Assembly: GCA_958298945.1 (NCBI GenBank)
Contig: OY282610.1
Coordinates: forward strand, 39,625,667-39,689,666
Direction: 5' to 3'
From: Atherix ibis
Taxonomy: Eukaryota; Arthropoda; Insecta; Diptera; Athericidae
Length of the DNA stretch: 64,000 bases
Part shown: positions 35,171 through 46,377 of the stretch, piece after piece
Numbering within the stretch: position 1 is the first letter of the stretch
Layout: each line of letters begins with the position of its first letter
Program-made: the position numbers and the translations under genes
Notes under the pieces: model-generated
What the model was told of the DNA's origin: nothing
Seen by the model: only the letters and a program-made list of their open reading frames with translations
The model's database searches: none

Positions 35171-35211
35171 GAGAATGCCATGTTTTTGGCATTCTCATAT
35201 TTTAATATGAG
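35171..35211. other. two abutting perfect hairpins
   Basis: Hairpin 1 has gagaatgcca (35171-35180) pairing with tggcattctc (35187-35196) across a 6-nt loop. Hairpin 2 has ctcatatt (35194-35201) pairing with aatatgag (35204-35211) across 2 nt. The two overlap by three bases (ctc), so only one can form fully at a time. No T-run or RNA-gene signature is attached, and the stems are too short for a microRNA precursor. Confidence 0.7.
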
Positions 35212-35303
35212 GAAATCTTTTCGTAAGGATTATTCATTAGAAAATTTAAAGAAAGAAGCACACTTTAAATTCAGCATTTGATAAATTTAATATATTTTTC
35301 CCA

Positions 35304-35510
35304 TTAGATTGCTAATACTTTGTCAATATAGACCATATAAATGATCCCTGCCACGAAAAAAATCTTCAAGGTCAGGCCAAAAATTGATCGGTTATAATAC
35401 GCCCATAGCCCTCGGAATTGACAGTAAGAGTCCCTGATTCTTCCTTTTTTTTTGTTGTTGAAGAAATACGGCCCCGATGACACCGTTTGACCAAAATACA
35501 CACATGACAA
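35304..35510 (-). other. 68-codon orphan frame with C-terminal hydrophobic segment
   Basis: The open frame begins at TTG with no internal ATG until late. It has a polar first half (GRIRDSYCQFRGLWAYYNRS) and a last third that reads like a single membrane span (FGLTLKIFFVAGIIYMVY) before IDKVLAI and TAA. It could be a terminal exon or chance. No acceptor is convincing and no family is assigned. Confidence 0.15.
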
Positions 35511-35700
35511 TCACTTTTCGCAAATAAAATGATTTCTTCAAAGTCAGTTGTGGGTTTTTAGAGCCCCATGTATGGTACTTAAATGAGCCTCTACGTCGAA
35601 GACAATTTTCTTTTTACAATAAGTAATTTTTTTTGTAGTACTTATTGTGCATTTTTTTCTTATTACCCAAAAAAAAAATTAAATTTATATGACAAATACG

Positions 35701-35716
35701 TTTGACAGCTGTCAAA
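35701..35716. promoter_or_regulatory. perfect 16-bp palindrome TTTGACAGCTGTCAAA
   Basis: Contains the CAGCTG E-box and paired TGACA/TGTCA half-sites, which match the known palindromic site of TGIF-type TALE homeodomain proteins (achintya/vismay in flies). A further TGACA follows 1 bp after it (atgacagg). It is likely a protein-binding site near a promoter or enhancer; the factor is inferred from the motif alone. Confidence 0.45.
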
Positions 35717-35859
35717 TGACAGGATTGTATTTTCCGAGCCACGAATTGTGTAAAAATTCGACTAAAAATCGACTGTTAATAAAAATGAAAATTGCAAAAA
35801 GTTAAAAAGTTTCATCAATTTTACTTCGGAGAACTGACTGATTGGTAGGTGGGGGAGGT

Positions 35860-36197
35860 CTATACTTTGGTCGAAAAGAACAAATGGTCTAAAAAGTTCA
35901 GTTTTCTTCATAGACCAATATGCGATTTGGTCTAAAAATAGTTGAAAAGAAGAAATGGTCTAAAAAGTTCAGTTTTCTTCATAGACCAATATGCGATTTG
36001 GCCTAAAAATGGTTGAAAAGAAGAAATGGTCTAAAAAGTTCAGTTTTCTTCATAGACCAATATGCGATTTGGTCTAAAAATGGTCGAAAAGAACAAATGG
36101 TCTAAAAAGTTCAGTTTTCTTCATAGACCAATATGCGATTTGATCTAAAAATGGTCTAAAAGAGTCTAAAAACATCAGTTTTCTTCATAGACCAACG
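35860..36197 (+). repeat. 71-bp tandem repeat, about 4.7 copies
   Basis: The unit carries tggtctaaaaagttcagttt, tcttcatagaccaatatgcg and atttggtctaaaaatggt. The landmark ttcagttttcttcatagacc starts at 35897, 35968, 36039 and 36110, exactly 71 bp apart, with a shorter last copy at about 36174. Copies are almost identical, so the array is young. Each unit contains tggtctaaaa, the complement of the ttttagacca words in the 39-40.7 kb array. Confidence 0.95.
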
Positions 36198-36894
36198 TAA
36201 ATACATACAAAGAAGACAAAAAGAGAACAAACACACACTATGTCTGCCTTTCATCCATTTCTCGATTGTCAATTTTTTTTTCACGAAAAAATTAAATAGT
36301 CACCAAACTCAACAAAAGAATTAGTTTTATTAAATTTAGACGAAAAATAAAATCTTCAAAAAACGCAAGCCCATTACTACACAATAATTTCCTTTGGGGA
36401 GTTATCCGGGTTCTTAGAGTAAATAGAAGTACTTATTTGCATGGTGCACTGTGGGTAAGAATAAATTTCTCCCAATACGGCCGTATAGCAATTGTCAGTG
36501 ATAAAAAACTCTTAAGATGACTTGGGTCTCGAGTGCATTTGGTATTGGTAAATCCTCGTTCCGACCTCGTCCGTTATGCCATTTCTGTAGGCTTCAACTC
36601 ACTATTCCCTCCATATTTTAAACAAATGCCACTTAAATCAGAATTTCTTTCTAAAATTGACTTCTTCCATGGTGAAGCTTCTAGACCCAACAAAAAAGCT
36701 TATCAATTGTCTAAAATAAATCTTATCTACTCCATAAAAATTAAACAACGTCGAAAAACTTACACGTAACATGGATTTGACCTCATGCTCGTGGCGCCAC
36801 AAATGTCCTCCTTCATATTACACACCAGAACAAAAAAAAAATGTTTTCCCCTAAAATCGTTTTTTCAAAAGAAGAATTTTAGACGATTTTCTTC
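36198..36894. other. unique stretch, no supported gene
   Basis: An island at 36360-36830 with an unrecognised 78-codon plus frame (36533-36769) that starts at a non-ATG-like leader. Nothing conserved is recognised. Confidence 0.45.
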
Positions 36895-37075
36895 AGTTTA
36901 AATATTTTTTTGCTTTATTAAATTTAAAAAAAAAAAAAAAATTTCTATGAAAAAAATTATATTACAATTCAATCGATTATTATTTTTTTTTATACCAAAA
37001 CTCGACAAAATTTTTTATACCAAAATAATCTTCGTTTCGACCAGATTTAGTTTTATGCGAAAAAAATAGGTGGTT
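36895..37075 (+). repeat. duplicated block, partial third copy
   Basis: Shares agtttaaatatttttttgct, tataccaaaactcgacaaaa and ttcgtttcgaccaga with the left ends of the 32.9 and 37.2 kb copies, then stops. It lies directly left of copy B, so B sits in a partial tandem duplication. Confidence 0.75.
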
Positions 37076-37164
37076 GAAAAGTTTAGATGCGTTCGTTTTT
37101 TTTACAATTTTAGACGATTTTCTTTTTGAAAATTTAAAAGTATTTTTTTAGGAAAATTTTTATC

Positions 37165-37910
37165 CCATTTTTGAGCATCATTTTAAATTGGTCTAAATAT
37201 TTTTTTTTCCTATCAAATTTAGAAAAAAAACCAAAATACTATGAAAAATCACTTACAATTAAATCGATTAAGTTTTTTTTATACCAAAACTCGGCCTAAT
37301 TTTTTATATCAAAATAGTCTTTGTTTCGACCACGTCTAGTTTTATGGGAAAATTAGTGGTTTCATTTGCTAATTGCAAAATCATAAAAAGGTTTCTGTTA
37401 AAATCATTAATAGTTTTTGATTTAAAATTAATGAACAAAATTAGATGGCACTTTTATGCCGACAGATTGTTGAAAAATTTCGACCAAAATCACAATTTTT
37501 CGATATAATTTGAATTGAGATATTTTTAGCTTCTAACATAAAATAAAAGAAAGTATTTTTATTTTTGTCTTAAAAGCTTATTGCCACAAAATCAGTAAAA
37601 AAATATGGAGTTTTTCTTGTTTTTTTTTTTAGACCAAATTTACTGTTTCTTTTCCCACTTTTTTTCTGATGAACCAAAAATTATAAAAAATACGAATTTT
37701 TACCTGATTCCATTTTTTGACTCAAAAAATTTGGTTCTTTTTCTCGATTTTCGACCAAAATCAATTTTTTTTGCTAATGTTTCGATACAAATTATAATTT
37801 TTATAATTTTCTGATCATAAAAAAATTTTATTACTTTATTTTTGAATAATTTTTTTTTTGATAATTTTCGACCAAACCCGTTTTGATTTGTAATCCAAAG
37901 AAAAAAAATA
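37165..37910 (+). repeat. duplicated block, copy B
   Basis: Same order and strand as 32890-33655, with point changes, small indels and one internal loss near 37680. Ends with ttttcgaccaaacccgtttt and tgatttgtaatccaaagaaa, matching copy A. Confidence 0.88.
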
Positions 37911-39299
37911 ATTTTTATTTTTTCGAAAAGGACACATTTTTTTTTTGAAGAGAAATTTTATGGTGAAATTTATGAAATTCAAAAAATTTCGTTTTCAACA
38001 AAAAATAATTAAGAGTTTTGGGTGACTTTTACTTGAGCAAAATACTTTCGAAAAAACTTCAATCTTAAAAATATATGAAATTTTAATCTCTTAAATGATT
38101 TATTTGCAAAATTAATTCAAAACAACAACCTTTAAATGAGAGCAGAGAAATACCAAACTCTAATGAGGGAAGGGGCAGTTTAGAATCCAAGGCAAAAAGA
38201 AAAGAAAAGATTATTGAAAAAAAACCGACAACAACAAAATTATCATCATCGAATTTTTGGCTTTAAAATGAGGCACAATATAAATAAATAAATACCTGTC
38301 AATGGACCTAAATGGATTTGTCTAATCATGTTTCTGGAAAGAAGTTGTTGGAATTCCCGCTAACAGATACAGTGCGTCCTCCTCAGCCCACTTTTGCTGT
38401 CAAAAAAAAACAGAAAATATCGAATGACAGGTCGGTCACACAACCATCGCATTGACATTAGATGACATTATGTAGATGACGTTGACATTTCTGTCACCGT
38501 AAAGAGTAATAAATTAGAGAAATGAAGTTCTCAATATGTGCGAGCATGTGAGAAAGTAGGGAACGAAGCGAGGAGATGAGTCTGAACCGAGACGCCTGCC
38601 AGAGAATATTTTGGCCCATTTTCCATTTTTTTACTTTGTGCCTATTTTATGCAAAAATGGGGAAAATTTCTTTTTTTCTTTTCATTTTAGTATTTGATTA
38701 ATTTTTAATTTCTCCCCCATTGTTTTTCGAAGGTTTTTTTTATTTGTTTTTGCTCTCCTATTTCACCCTATAAAATTCAGTTAACCGCTCTTCTTTTTCG
38801 TTAATTTTTTATAGCAGTTTTTTTTCTTGTCGTTCAAATGCAAATTACATAAAAAACCAAATCGCATATGACGATGATATATCATATATACTTGTGGAGT
38901 ACTCTCGTAAATAGCATACAAATTTGAGGTTATGTTGATGATGATATTACATTATTTTTATTGCCAAATCAAAACAAAACCGAATAAAATGGAACCGGAC
39001 AGAAATTACGCAGAATTTCTTCCGGCTTCTTTCTCTATTTTATTTTTTGTTGTTGATACAATGTGTCCATCATTACTGATTTTTATGATATCAAAATCGG
39101 TAATGATGGCTATTATGTATCTTTCTCTCTATCTCTCTTTCACATTTCTTCTTTTGGGGGGTTTTCATGATATGAAAAGGTAAGAGAAGATTTTTTAACG
39201 ACAGCGACAAATAACACGTCAAAAATTTTAAAACCTTCACAATCTTATCGAAATGCACCAAACAATTTTGTTAAAAAAATAAAATTCGGTAAAAATCAA
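37911..39299. other. unique stretch with TGACA cluster
   Basis: AT-rich flanks around a GC-richer island (about 38330-38620). An 83-codon plus frame at 38932-39183 is unrecognised. No gene is supported. Confidence 0.5.
38398..38496. promoter_or_regulatory. cluster of six TGACA/TGTCA half-sites
   Basis: TGTCA or TGACA occurs at 38398, 38425, 38453, 38463, 38483 and 38492, six times in 99 bp, in a GC-richer island. The pentamer is the core of TALE homeodomain (TGIF/Meis class) sites. About one in this length would be expected by chance, so the cluster suggests a regulatory element. Confidence 0.3.
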
Positions 39300-40735
39300 A
39301 ATAAAAAAAATTTAGATTTTCGACCAAAACTGTTTTGATTTTCGACCAATTCAATTTTTTAGACCAAAATTTTTGTCGGATTTTTTTCTTGAGACGAATT
39401 CACTATTTCGATTGTCCTGAATTAAGATTATTTTTTAAGTTTCCACCTTGGTTTTTTTTTGTTTCAATTTTCGACCAAAACTGTCTCGATTTTCGACTAA
39501 ATCTATTCTGATTTTCGATCAAAACCACTGTTTTTTCCCTTATTATGTGTCGATTTTTAAATATAAATTCTTCCTTTTCCGACTGACCAACTCTGATTTT
39601 CGACCAACTCACTTTTTCAGACCAAAATGTTTGTTGAGGTGAATTCACTATTTCGATTGTCCTGAATTAAGATCCTCCTTTAAGTTTCCACTTTAGTTTT
39701 TTTTGTTTCTATTTTCGACCAAAACTGTCCTGATTTTCGACCAAAACTTTCCTGACTTTCGACCAAAAACACCGTTTTTTCCCCATTTTGTTTTGGAATA
39801 TAAATTCTTCCGTTTTCGATGGACTTAAATAGATTTTTTCTATTCGACCAAATCCATTTTTGATTTTCGACCAAATCATTTTTTAGACCAATGTTTGTGA
39901 AATTTTTCTGTTGAGGTGAATTCACTATTTCGACTTTCCTGATTAAGATCCTTTTTAAATTTCCATCAAAGTTTTTTTTGTTTCAATTTTCGACCAAAAC
40001 TGTCTCGATTTTCGACTAAATCTATTCTGATTTTCGATCAAAAACACTGTTTTTTCCCTTATTATGTTTCGATTTTTAAATATAAATTCTACCTTTTTCG
40101 ACGGACTAAATAGATTTTTTCTATTTGACCAAATCCATTTTTGATTTTCGACCAAATCATTTTTTAGACCAGTGTTTGTGAAATTTTTCTGTTGATTTGA
40201 ATTCACTATTTCGACTTTCCTGATTAAGATCCTTTTTTAAATTTCCATCAAAGTTTTTTTTGTTTCAATTTTCGACCAAAACTGTCCTGATTTGCGACCA
40301 AAAACACATTTTTTTCTCATTACGTTTCGGTTTTTACATATAAATTCTTCCTTTTCGACAGACTAAATAGATTTTTATTTATCGACCAAATCCATTTTTG
40401 ATTTTCGACCAATTCACTTTTTTAGACCAAAAATTTCCGTCGAATATTTTTGTTAAGGTGATTACACTATTTTGACTTTCCTGATTAAGATCATTTTTTA
40501 GTTTCGATCAAATTTTTTATTTTTGCTATTTTCGACCAAAACTGTCCTTATTTTCGACCAAAACTGTTCTAATTTTCGAAAAAGGAAGAATTTATATTTC
40601 GGTTTTGAAATATAAATTCTTCCTTTTTCGACGGACTAAATAGGTTTTTTCTATTCGACCTAGTCCATTTCTGATTTTCGACCAAATTATTTTTTTTAGA
40701 CCAAAATTTTTGTTCGCGGTAAACTCACAATTTAG
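39300..40735 (+). repeat. TTTTCGACCAAAA minisatellite with unit of about 245-281 bp
   Basis: The basic word ttttcgaccaaaa recurs every 25-30 bp, grouped into a longer unit: gaattcactatttcga, gtttcaattttcgaccaaaa, gattttcgaccaaa, accgttttttccc, aatataaattcttcc, gacggactaaatagattttt, then ttagaccaa. The unit landmark gaattcactatttcga or its variant lies at 39396, 39641, 39918, 40199 and about 40460 (steps of 245, 277, 281 and 261 bp). The frames read off the minus strand here (such as those starting MNSPQQ) are repeat products. Confidence 0.92.
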
Positions 40736-41949
40736 GATCCTTTTTTTTTTAAGTTATGACCCAAGTGTTTTTTTGTTTCAATTTTTCAACAAAATTCTTA
40801 TTTTAGAATTTTTAAAAATCGGGAATTTTAAAGAAAAATGGAAGGAAATTTGGAAAAATCAACAAAAATTCGTAAAACAGATCAGAATAAAAATTTGGGA
40901 AAACTCGAATTTGAGAGAACCGAAAAAAATATTTGTCAAATTCAGAAAATTATGATGAAAATTTTTTAAAAAAATAAAATTCAAAGAAAACTGAAGAAAA
41001 AAAAATAGGAATTTACCAGTCATTAAAAATTGCTTGCTCATCAAACTGGCCCCCCTACCTTCCACTAACATATCATTATCCCTCACTAATCCAGAAAGTA
41101 GAAGAATATTATTTAGACTTGAATAATTTATAGAGTCTATAAAGTGAAATTGCAAGCGAATCGATCCCAATTCATCATTAAGGATGTTAATCGTCGTGAA
41201 ATTGTGTTAAAAAAAATTACAAATTGAATTAAAAAGAAAATACATAAAAAATATTGTGGCGCCTAGAAAAATGAATATTTTCGATAGCAAATGACATATT
41301 TTTGGCAGTTGAAATTTTTCATCGAATTACCGACCATATCCACATGCTATTCGTAAGAAACATTAATGATGAATTTTTTATTATAATGTATTATCGTCAA
41401 GGATGGCTGTTCCGATATGATGTAGAAAATTACAGAAATAATAGCGAATAAAACAAGAAGAATCACTTAATAAAAAAATGGGAGAAGAAATATCCTCGAA
41501 TAGGACACACTCCGTCAAAGCTTACGGAATGGTTTTATGAGAGCAGTGAAATTTAAAAATTCACCAGCGAATTTTCATTTTGATTTTAATTTCGTCCTTT
41601 TTTACGAATATTATCCTTGAGGCATTATGCATTTAATGATGATTTTTCATGAATATTAACGATTAGAACGATTGATGTGTAATGCTGCGATTAATAAAAA
41701 ACGACTCCGAACAGTTTCTGTGCGCTTATAAGATGGCTCTACTAGGATATGCTCGTCCTTGTAAGATGATAATTTATGAGGCGAAAGAAAAAACCAACAC
41801 GAGCAAGGATAAAGGATATGTAGTCCGTCCATTGGCTGGGCATGACTTTCGCGTGTACTCGCATAACAATAATTCTGTTAACATAAGAAAATTGATGAGC
41901 ATATTACCATGTGGAGATGACGACTGATCGATCACTCCAACTGGATTAA
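40736..41949. other. unique stretch, no supported gene
   Basis: AT-rich, with an unrecognised island around 41380-41940 (frame 41682-41927 + is mixed but matches nothing I know). The minus-strand frame at 40859-41170 is F/L/I-driven. Confidence 0.5.
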
Positions 41950-44150
41950 TAATAATTTGATGGCTTCCTTACTCTTAATTTTGATCCCGCTTCTATCTTC
42001 GAAGTCCTTAAAAATTTTTTTCCTATTCATATTTTCTAAAATTTTTCATTTATTCTTGCATCTTATTTTCGTATATTTCTTTCATTTTTCTATGTTTTTC
42101 TATGTTTTCATGTATTTTCTGTTTCTATCGTACATTTTTTCGGTATTTTCCGCTATCATTTCCTTTGCGAACATTTTCTCTATTTTTTTCGATGTTTTTC
42201 TATATTTGACTTTATTTTTATTTTCGATATTTTTTCTTGGCAGACATTTTCAGTATGTTGGTATTTTCTTATTATTATTATGACGCAGACATTGTCAATA
42301 TTTTTCACGTTTTTCTACATTTTTCGACGTTTTTCTATATTTTTTTTAAATTTTCTGTTTTCTTCTTCTTTCATGTTATTTTCTTTTATTCCTTCTAACA
42401 AAGCCATTTTCAATACTTTTCACGGTTTTATACATTTTTCTAGATTTTCGATGTTTTTCTATATTTTTCTGGTCTGGTATTTTCAGTTTTTTTCTTCCTT
42501 CATGTTATTTTCTTTTATGCCTTCTAACGCAGACATTTTCTGTATTTTCTACGTTTCTCAAGATTTTTCTATGTTTTCGATGTTTTTCTATGTGTCTGGT
42601 ATTTTCAGTTTTTTTCTTCCTTTATGTTATTTTTTTTATGCCTTCTAACGCAGACATTTTCTGTATTTTCTACGTTTTCAAGATTTTCCTATGTTTTCCA
42701 TGTTTTTCTATATTTTTCTGGTATTTTCTGTTTTTTTCTTCGTTTATGTTATTTTCTTTTATGCCTTCTAACGCAGACATTTTCTGTATTTTCTACGTTT
42801 CTCAAGATTTTTCTATGTTTTCGATGTTTTTCTATATTTTTCTGGTATTTTCAGTTTTTTTCTTCGTTTATGTTATTTTCTTTTATGCCTTCTAACGCAG
42901 ACATTTTCTACGTTTCTCAAGATTTTTCTATGTTTTCGATGTTTTTCTATATTTTTCTGGTTTTTTCAGTTTTTTTCTTCCTTAATGTTATTTTCTTTTA
43001 TGCCTTCTAACGCAGACATTTTCTGTATTTTCTACGTTCCTCAAGGTTTTTCTATGTTTTCGATGTTTTTCTATATTTTTCTAGTATTTTCAGTTTTTTT
43101 CTTCCTTTATGTTATTTTCTTTTATGCCTTCTAACGCAGATATTTTCTGTATTTTCTACGTTTTTGAAGATTTTCCTATGTTTTCGATGTTTTTCTATAT
43201 TTTTCTGGTATTTTCAGTGTTTTTCTTCCTTCATGTTATTTTTTTTATGCCTTCTAACGCAGACATTTTCAATAGTTTTCACGTTTTTAAACATTTTTCT
43301 AGATTTTTTCTATGTTTATTTGTGTTATTTTATTTCATGACTTCCTACGCAGACATTTTCAGTATTTTCCACATGTTTTTTTATGTTTTTATTTTCATAT
43401 AAAAATTCGTATTATTTTTTTTCAAAATATTTTTCCATGTTTTTCTATTATTTTTCTGTTTTTCTATGTTTTCTCTATATTTTTCTACGTTTTTTCCTTT
43501 TTCTCTAGTTTTCCCCCCGTTTCTACTGCTTTCTATATTTTTTCTATGTTTTTCTATGTTTATTTCTATTTTTTTTTAAAAATGTTTTTCTATTATTTTT
43601 TTGTTTTTCTATGTTTTTGAAGCATTTTTTTTATATTTTCCATATTTTTTCTATGTTTTTTTCTATATTTGTCTGTTTTTGTGTTTTCTTTGTTTTTCCT
43701 ATATTTTTCAGTGTTTTTTTTTAAATTCTAGTTCGACCCTCCAATCGCCCCGTTTTTTCTATGTTTTTTTCTATATTCTATATTTTTGTGTGTTTTTTTC
43801 TATATTTTTCTATGTTTTTTTCTATATTCTTTTCTATTTTTCTATGTTCTCGTGTTCGTTTTGTTTTCCTATATTTTGCAGTGTTTTTTCTGGTTTGTTC
43901 TTCAATTTTTTTTCTATGTTTTTTCCTATATTTTTTATAAGGTTTTCTATAACTTTTCCGTTTTTCCATATTTTTTCTACGTTTTTTTTTATATTTTTCC
44001 TATGTTTTTTGTGTTTTCTTTGTTTTTCTATTTTTTGCAGTGTTTTTTCTTTTTATTCTAGTTTTCCCACCGTTTTTTATATATTTTTCGGCTTTCTATA
44101 TTTTTTCTATGTTTTTCTATATTTATTTCTATGTTATTATTAAATAATGT
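41950..44150 (+). repeat. TTTTTCTATG pyrimidine-rich minisatellite with 124-bp core unit
   Basis: The plus strand is almost only T with C and a few A/G, built from tttttctatgttttt and tatatttttc words of 10-25 bp. In the core (about 42.24-43.40 kb) they form a 115-124-bp unit: ttatgttattttcttttatg, ccttctaacgcagacatttt, ctgtattttctacgtt, tcaagatttttctatg, then tctggtattttcag. ctaacgcagac or a variant lies at 42524, 42645, 42769, 42893, 43008, 43132 and 43255. The many F-rich frames (up to 180 codons at 43601-44143) arise because T-rich repeats lack stops. They are not genes. Confidence 0.92.
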
Positions 44151-44709
44151 TTTTCGTAATTTCGAAATTTTTGTTTTTTTTGAAGATTAATTCTCATAAA
44201 TTTTTATTTATGCTCTTTTATAGTGATTGTTTTTTATTTTTCTCAATTTGCTCATTCTACGCGTTTCGATATTTTATTCTCCAAAATTTTTCTGCATAAT
44301 TTCTAAATTTATTCCACATTTTTCCATTTTTCATTTTATAAGATTTAAAAAAAAACCATTTAAATATTGTCGGAGATGTTTAATAATTTATAATCAAGAC
44401 TTACTCCCTGCCTGTACAAGAGAAGCAAGTCGGTACCGATTATTCATTCGATTGTAATAGAACATATGCTGTTCATGTTTATAGTTTTCGGTACTTGTAC
44501 ATATTATGAGAATGAATATGAAACGATAAAGGAAGGGATAATAATAGGGTGGAAGGGTTGGATGACAGGGAATATAGTGACGGAACTGGGCGGAAGACGG
44601 GACTGTCCTCTGATCGCAATCATATTTAAAGATGATACTTTGCTGTACATGAAAACTCTATAAAATAATGTTTTACGATAAATACAACAATTCCGAAATT
44701 TGTTTTTAG
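44151..44709. other. AT-rich to unique transition, no supported gene
   Basis: T-rich until about 44.35 kb, then a GC-richer segment. Opposed frames at 44227-44663 (+) and 44504-44859 (-) overlap and match nothing I know. Confidence 0.45.
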
Positions 44710-44794
44710 TTTTTGGGTGAACAATATTGTATCTTGTCGTCCATATTGGAATGGTTCGGGCTCTGTTGATATAAGCAAAACGGTAACATCTGCG
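44710..44794 (+). other. possible internal exon flanked by AG and GTAAGG
   Basis: An acceptor-like aaatttgtttttag ends at 44709 and a strong donor GTAAGG starts at 44795, enclosing 85 nt. One frame stays open throughout (1 + 28 codons: FWVNNIVSCRPYWNGSGSVD, then ISKTVTSA). It ends in phase 0 and includes an N-glycosylation sequon (NGS). Nothing is recognised in the peptide, and no partner exon is visible. Confidence 0.18.
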
Positions 44795-46358
44795 GTAAGG
44801 ATAAATATTCGATTTGGTAGAATAGCTGGCGAAGTGTTGCTGTAACAAACCAACCCCACAGTCTACCAGCTTATCTCTTTGTTACGGTGGGAGAAGTGCT
44901 TCCGTAACAAAATGAAATATCAAAAATCCTTGCTGTGGGCGCTGTCAGGCAGAGAGGAGACGCAATACTTTAATAGATTTTTCTATAAGTTTCTTCCAGA
45001 AGAACAATTTCTTGTATTCGATTTCATCTCACAATTTGTCGGTGTAATTTTTGCAAAATACACAACCCCCCCTCATCCTTCAACAACACATCTTACAGTT
45101 CGCAATACCAAAAGGCGTAAATTCGAATACTTTTACAAAAAAAAAAAATTGAAATTATCCCGATTTCTTTGGAATTCATTCTCTTAAGGACATTACTGTT
45201 CGCAAGGAACCACCCTCCCAAGGACTACTATGTAATTTTCGTCTATTTGCCAAACATTTAATATCGAATCGGTAAGGACATTCCTAGCGAACACACCCAA
45301 TACTACGCACCCTTAGTTTTTGTGTTAAAGGAATTTTGCTCCTTTAAGAGTTTGCATGTGCGTACATATGTGCGTGTCCTTTCGTTTTTGAACATAATTC
45401 CCATTTAGTCTCGTATTAAATAAATATTTTTCCTTGAAAACGGTCTTGTACAACAAGACCACGAACATATTTGTACGTTCATAAATGCGTCGATATAAGA
45501 ACGGGCGGCCCCGAAGTCCCCTTAGGCCGCTGTGTCCTGCGGTGATGTTTTTTGTTGTTGTTGTTGTTTTTTTTTTTTTTGGTACTTTAGAAATGATCTG
45601 AACCAAAGAATAAGAAAAGGAATTTTATTGCTATTCTGTTGCATGCATTTTAAGTACCAAAAGACTCAATTTTTTGCACCAAAAATTTCACGCAATGTAC
45701 TCGAGACAGTTTAGTAAAAATTATTATCACCGAAAGGTGGTGGCTTAAGGCGTTGGAAAGGGGATGCATTGGCAGATGCTCTAATAGGATACAATGTGTA
45801 GAGTTTGTCAGTTCGAGTTTATTATGCTCGAAGAAGCTCTGGAAATTGTGTTTTGTTGAAGCGAGCATAAATACAATATGACGCGGCAAGTTTAGTTGGG
45901 TTGGCTGGCGTTGGCCAGTTGTGTGTCGGTCGGGTCTCTTAGTCAGCTTGTCACCGTCGGTAGGCTGTTTGGTTGGTTACTCATCCCTTACAGTCGCCTA
46001 CACAGCACAAAAGGCAAAGGGTGCTATTGTGATTTACACGCCATCTATACGATAGTTTTGGAAGATTTCTATACAAGCTAGAAGAGATTTCTGTACTCTT
46101 TCTTCAGGTTGACAAATGTCCATTCAGCATCGCCTTCTTGTCCATAGCAGCAAAACCATATCGAGCCATCCATTCGATTACATCCTCTATCCTTGTTGTA
46201 TATGCTGGACTTTTACAAAACAAACTAATAGTATTTTTGGTAATAACCTCTCTGTTCTCTCTTCTATGCCAATTTGTTAGTGTGCACAGCCTCTGAAGCG
46301 GAGAAACGCCTTGAAGAGATCTCGATTTTCTTGAAAATGACAATATTTTGAAAAGTTG

Positions 46359-46377
46359 TATGTGTGTGTGTGTGTGT
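46359..46377. repeat. (GT)n microsatellite
   Basis: Nine GT dinucleotides. Confidence 0.9.

Noticed and set aside
35304..35510. Resemblance of LKIFFVAGIIYMVY to the N-terminal membrane segment of the MICOS subunit MIC13
   Set aside because: The segment is at the end of the frame, not the start, no start codon or splice site fits, and the rest does not align in order.
39403..40206. Three related minus-strand frames beginning MNSPQQ or MNSNQQ, resembling a protein family
   Set aside because: They are successive copies of the 245-281-bp TTTTCGACC unit read on the other strand; the similarity is repeat homology.
43601..44143. 180-codon Phe-rich frame, and neighbours at 42280-43620
   Set aside because: T-rich minisatellite with few A-containing stops. 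More than half the residues are F, Y, S or L and the frames shift with the repeat unit.
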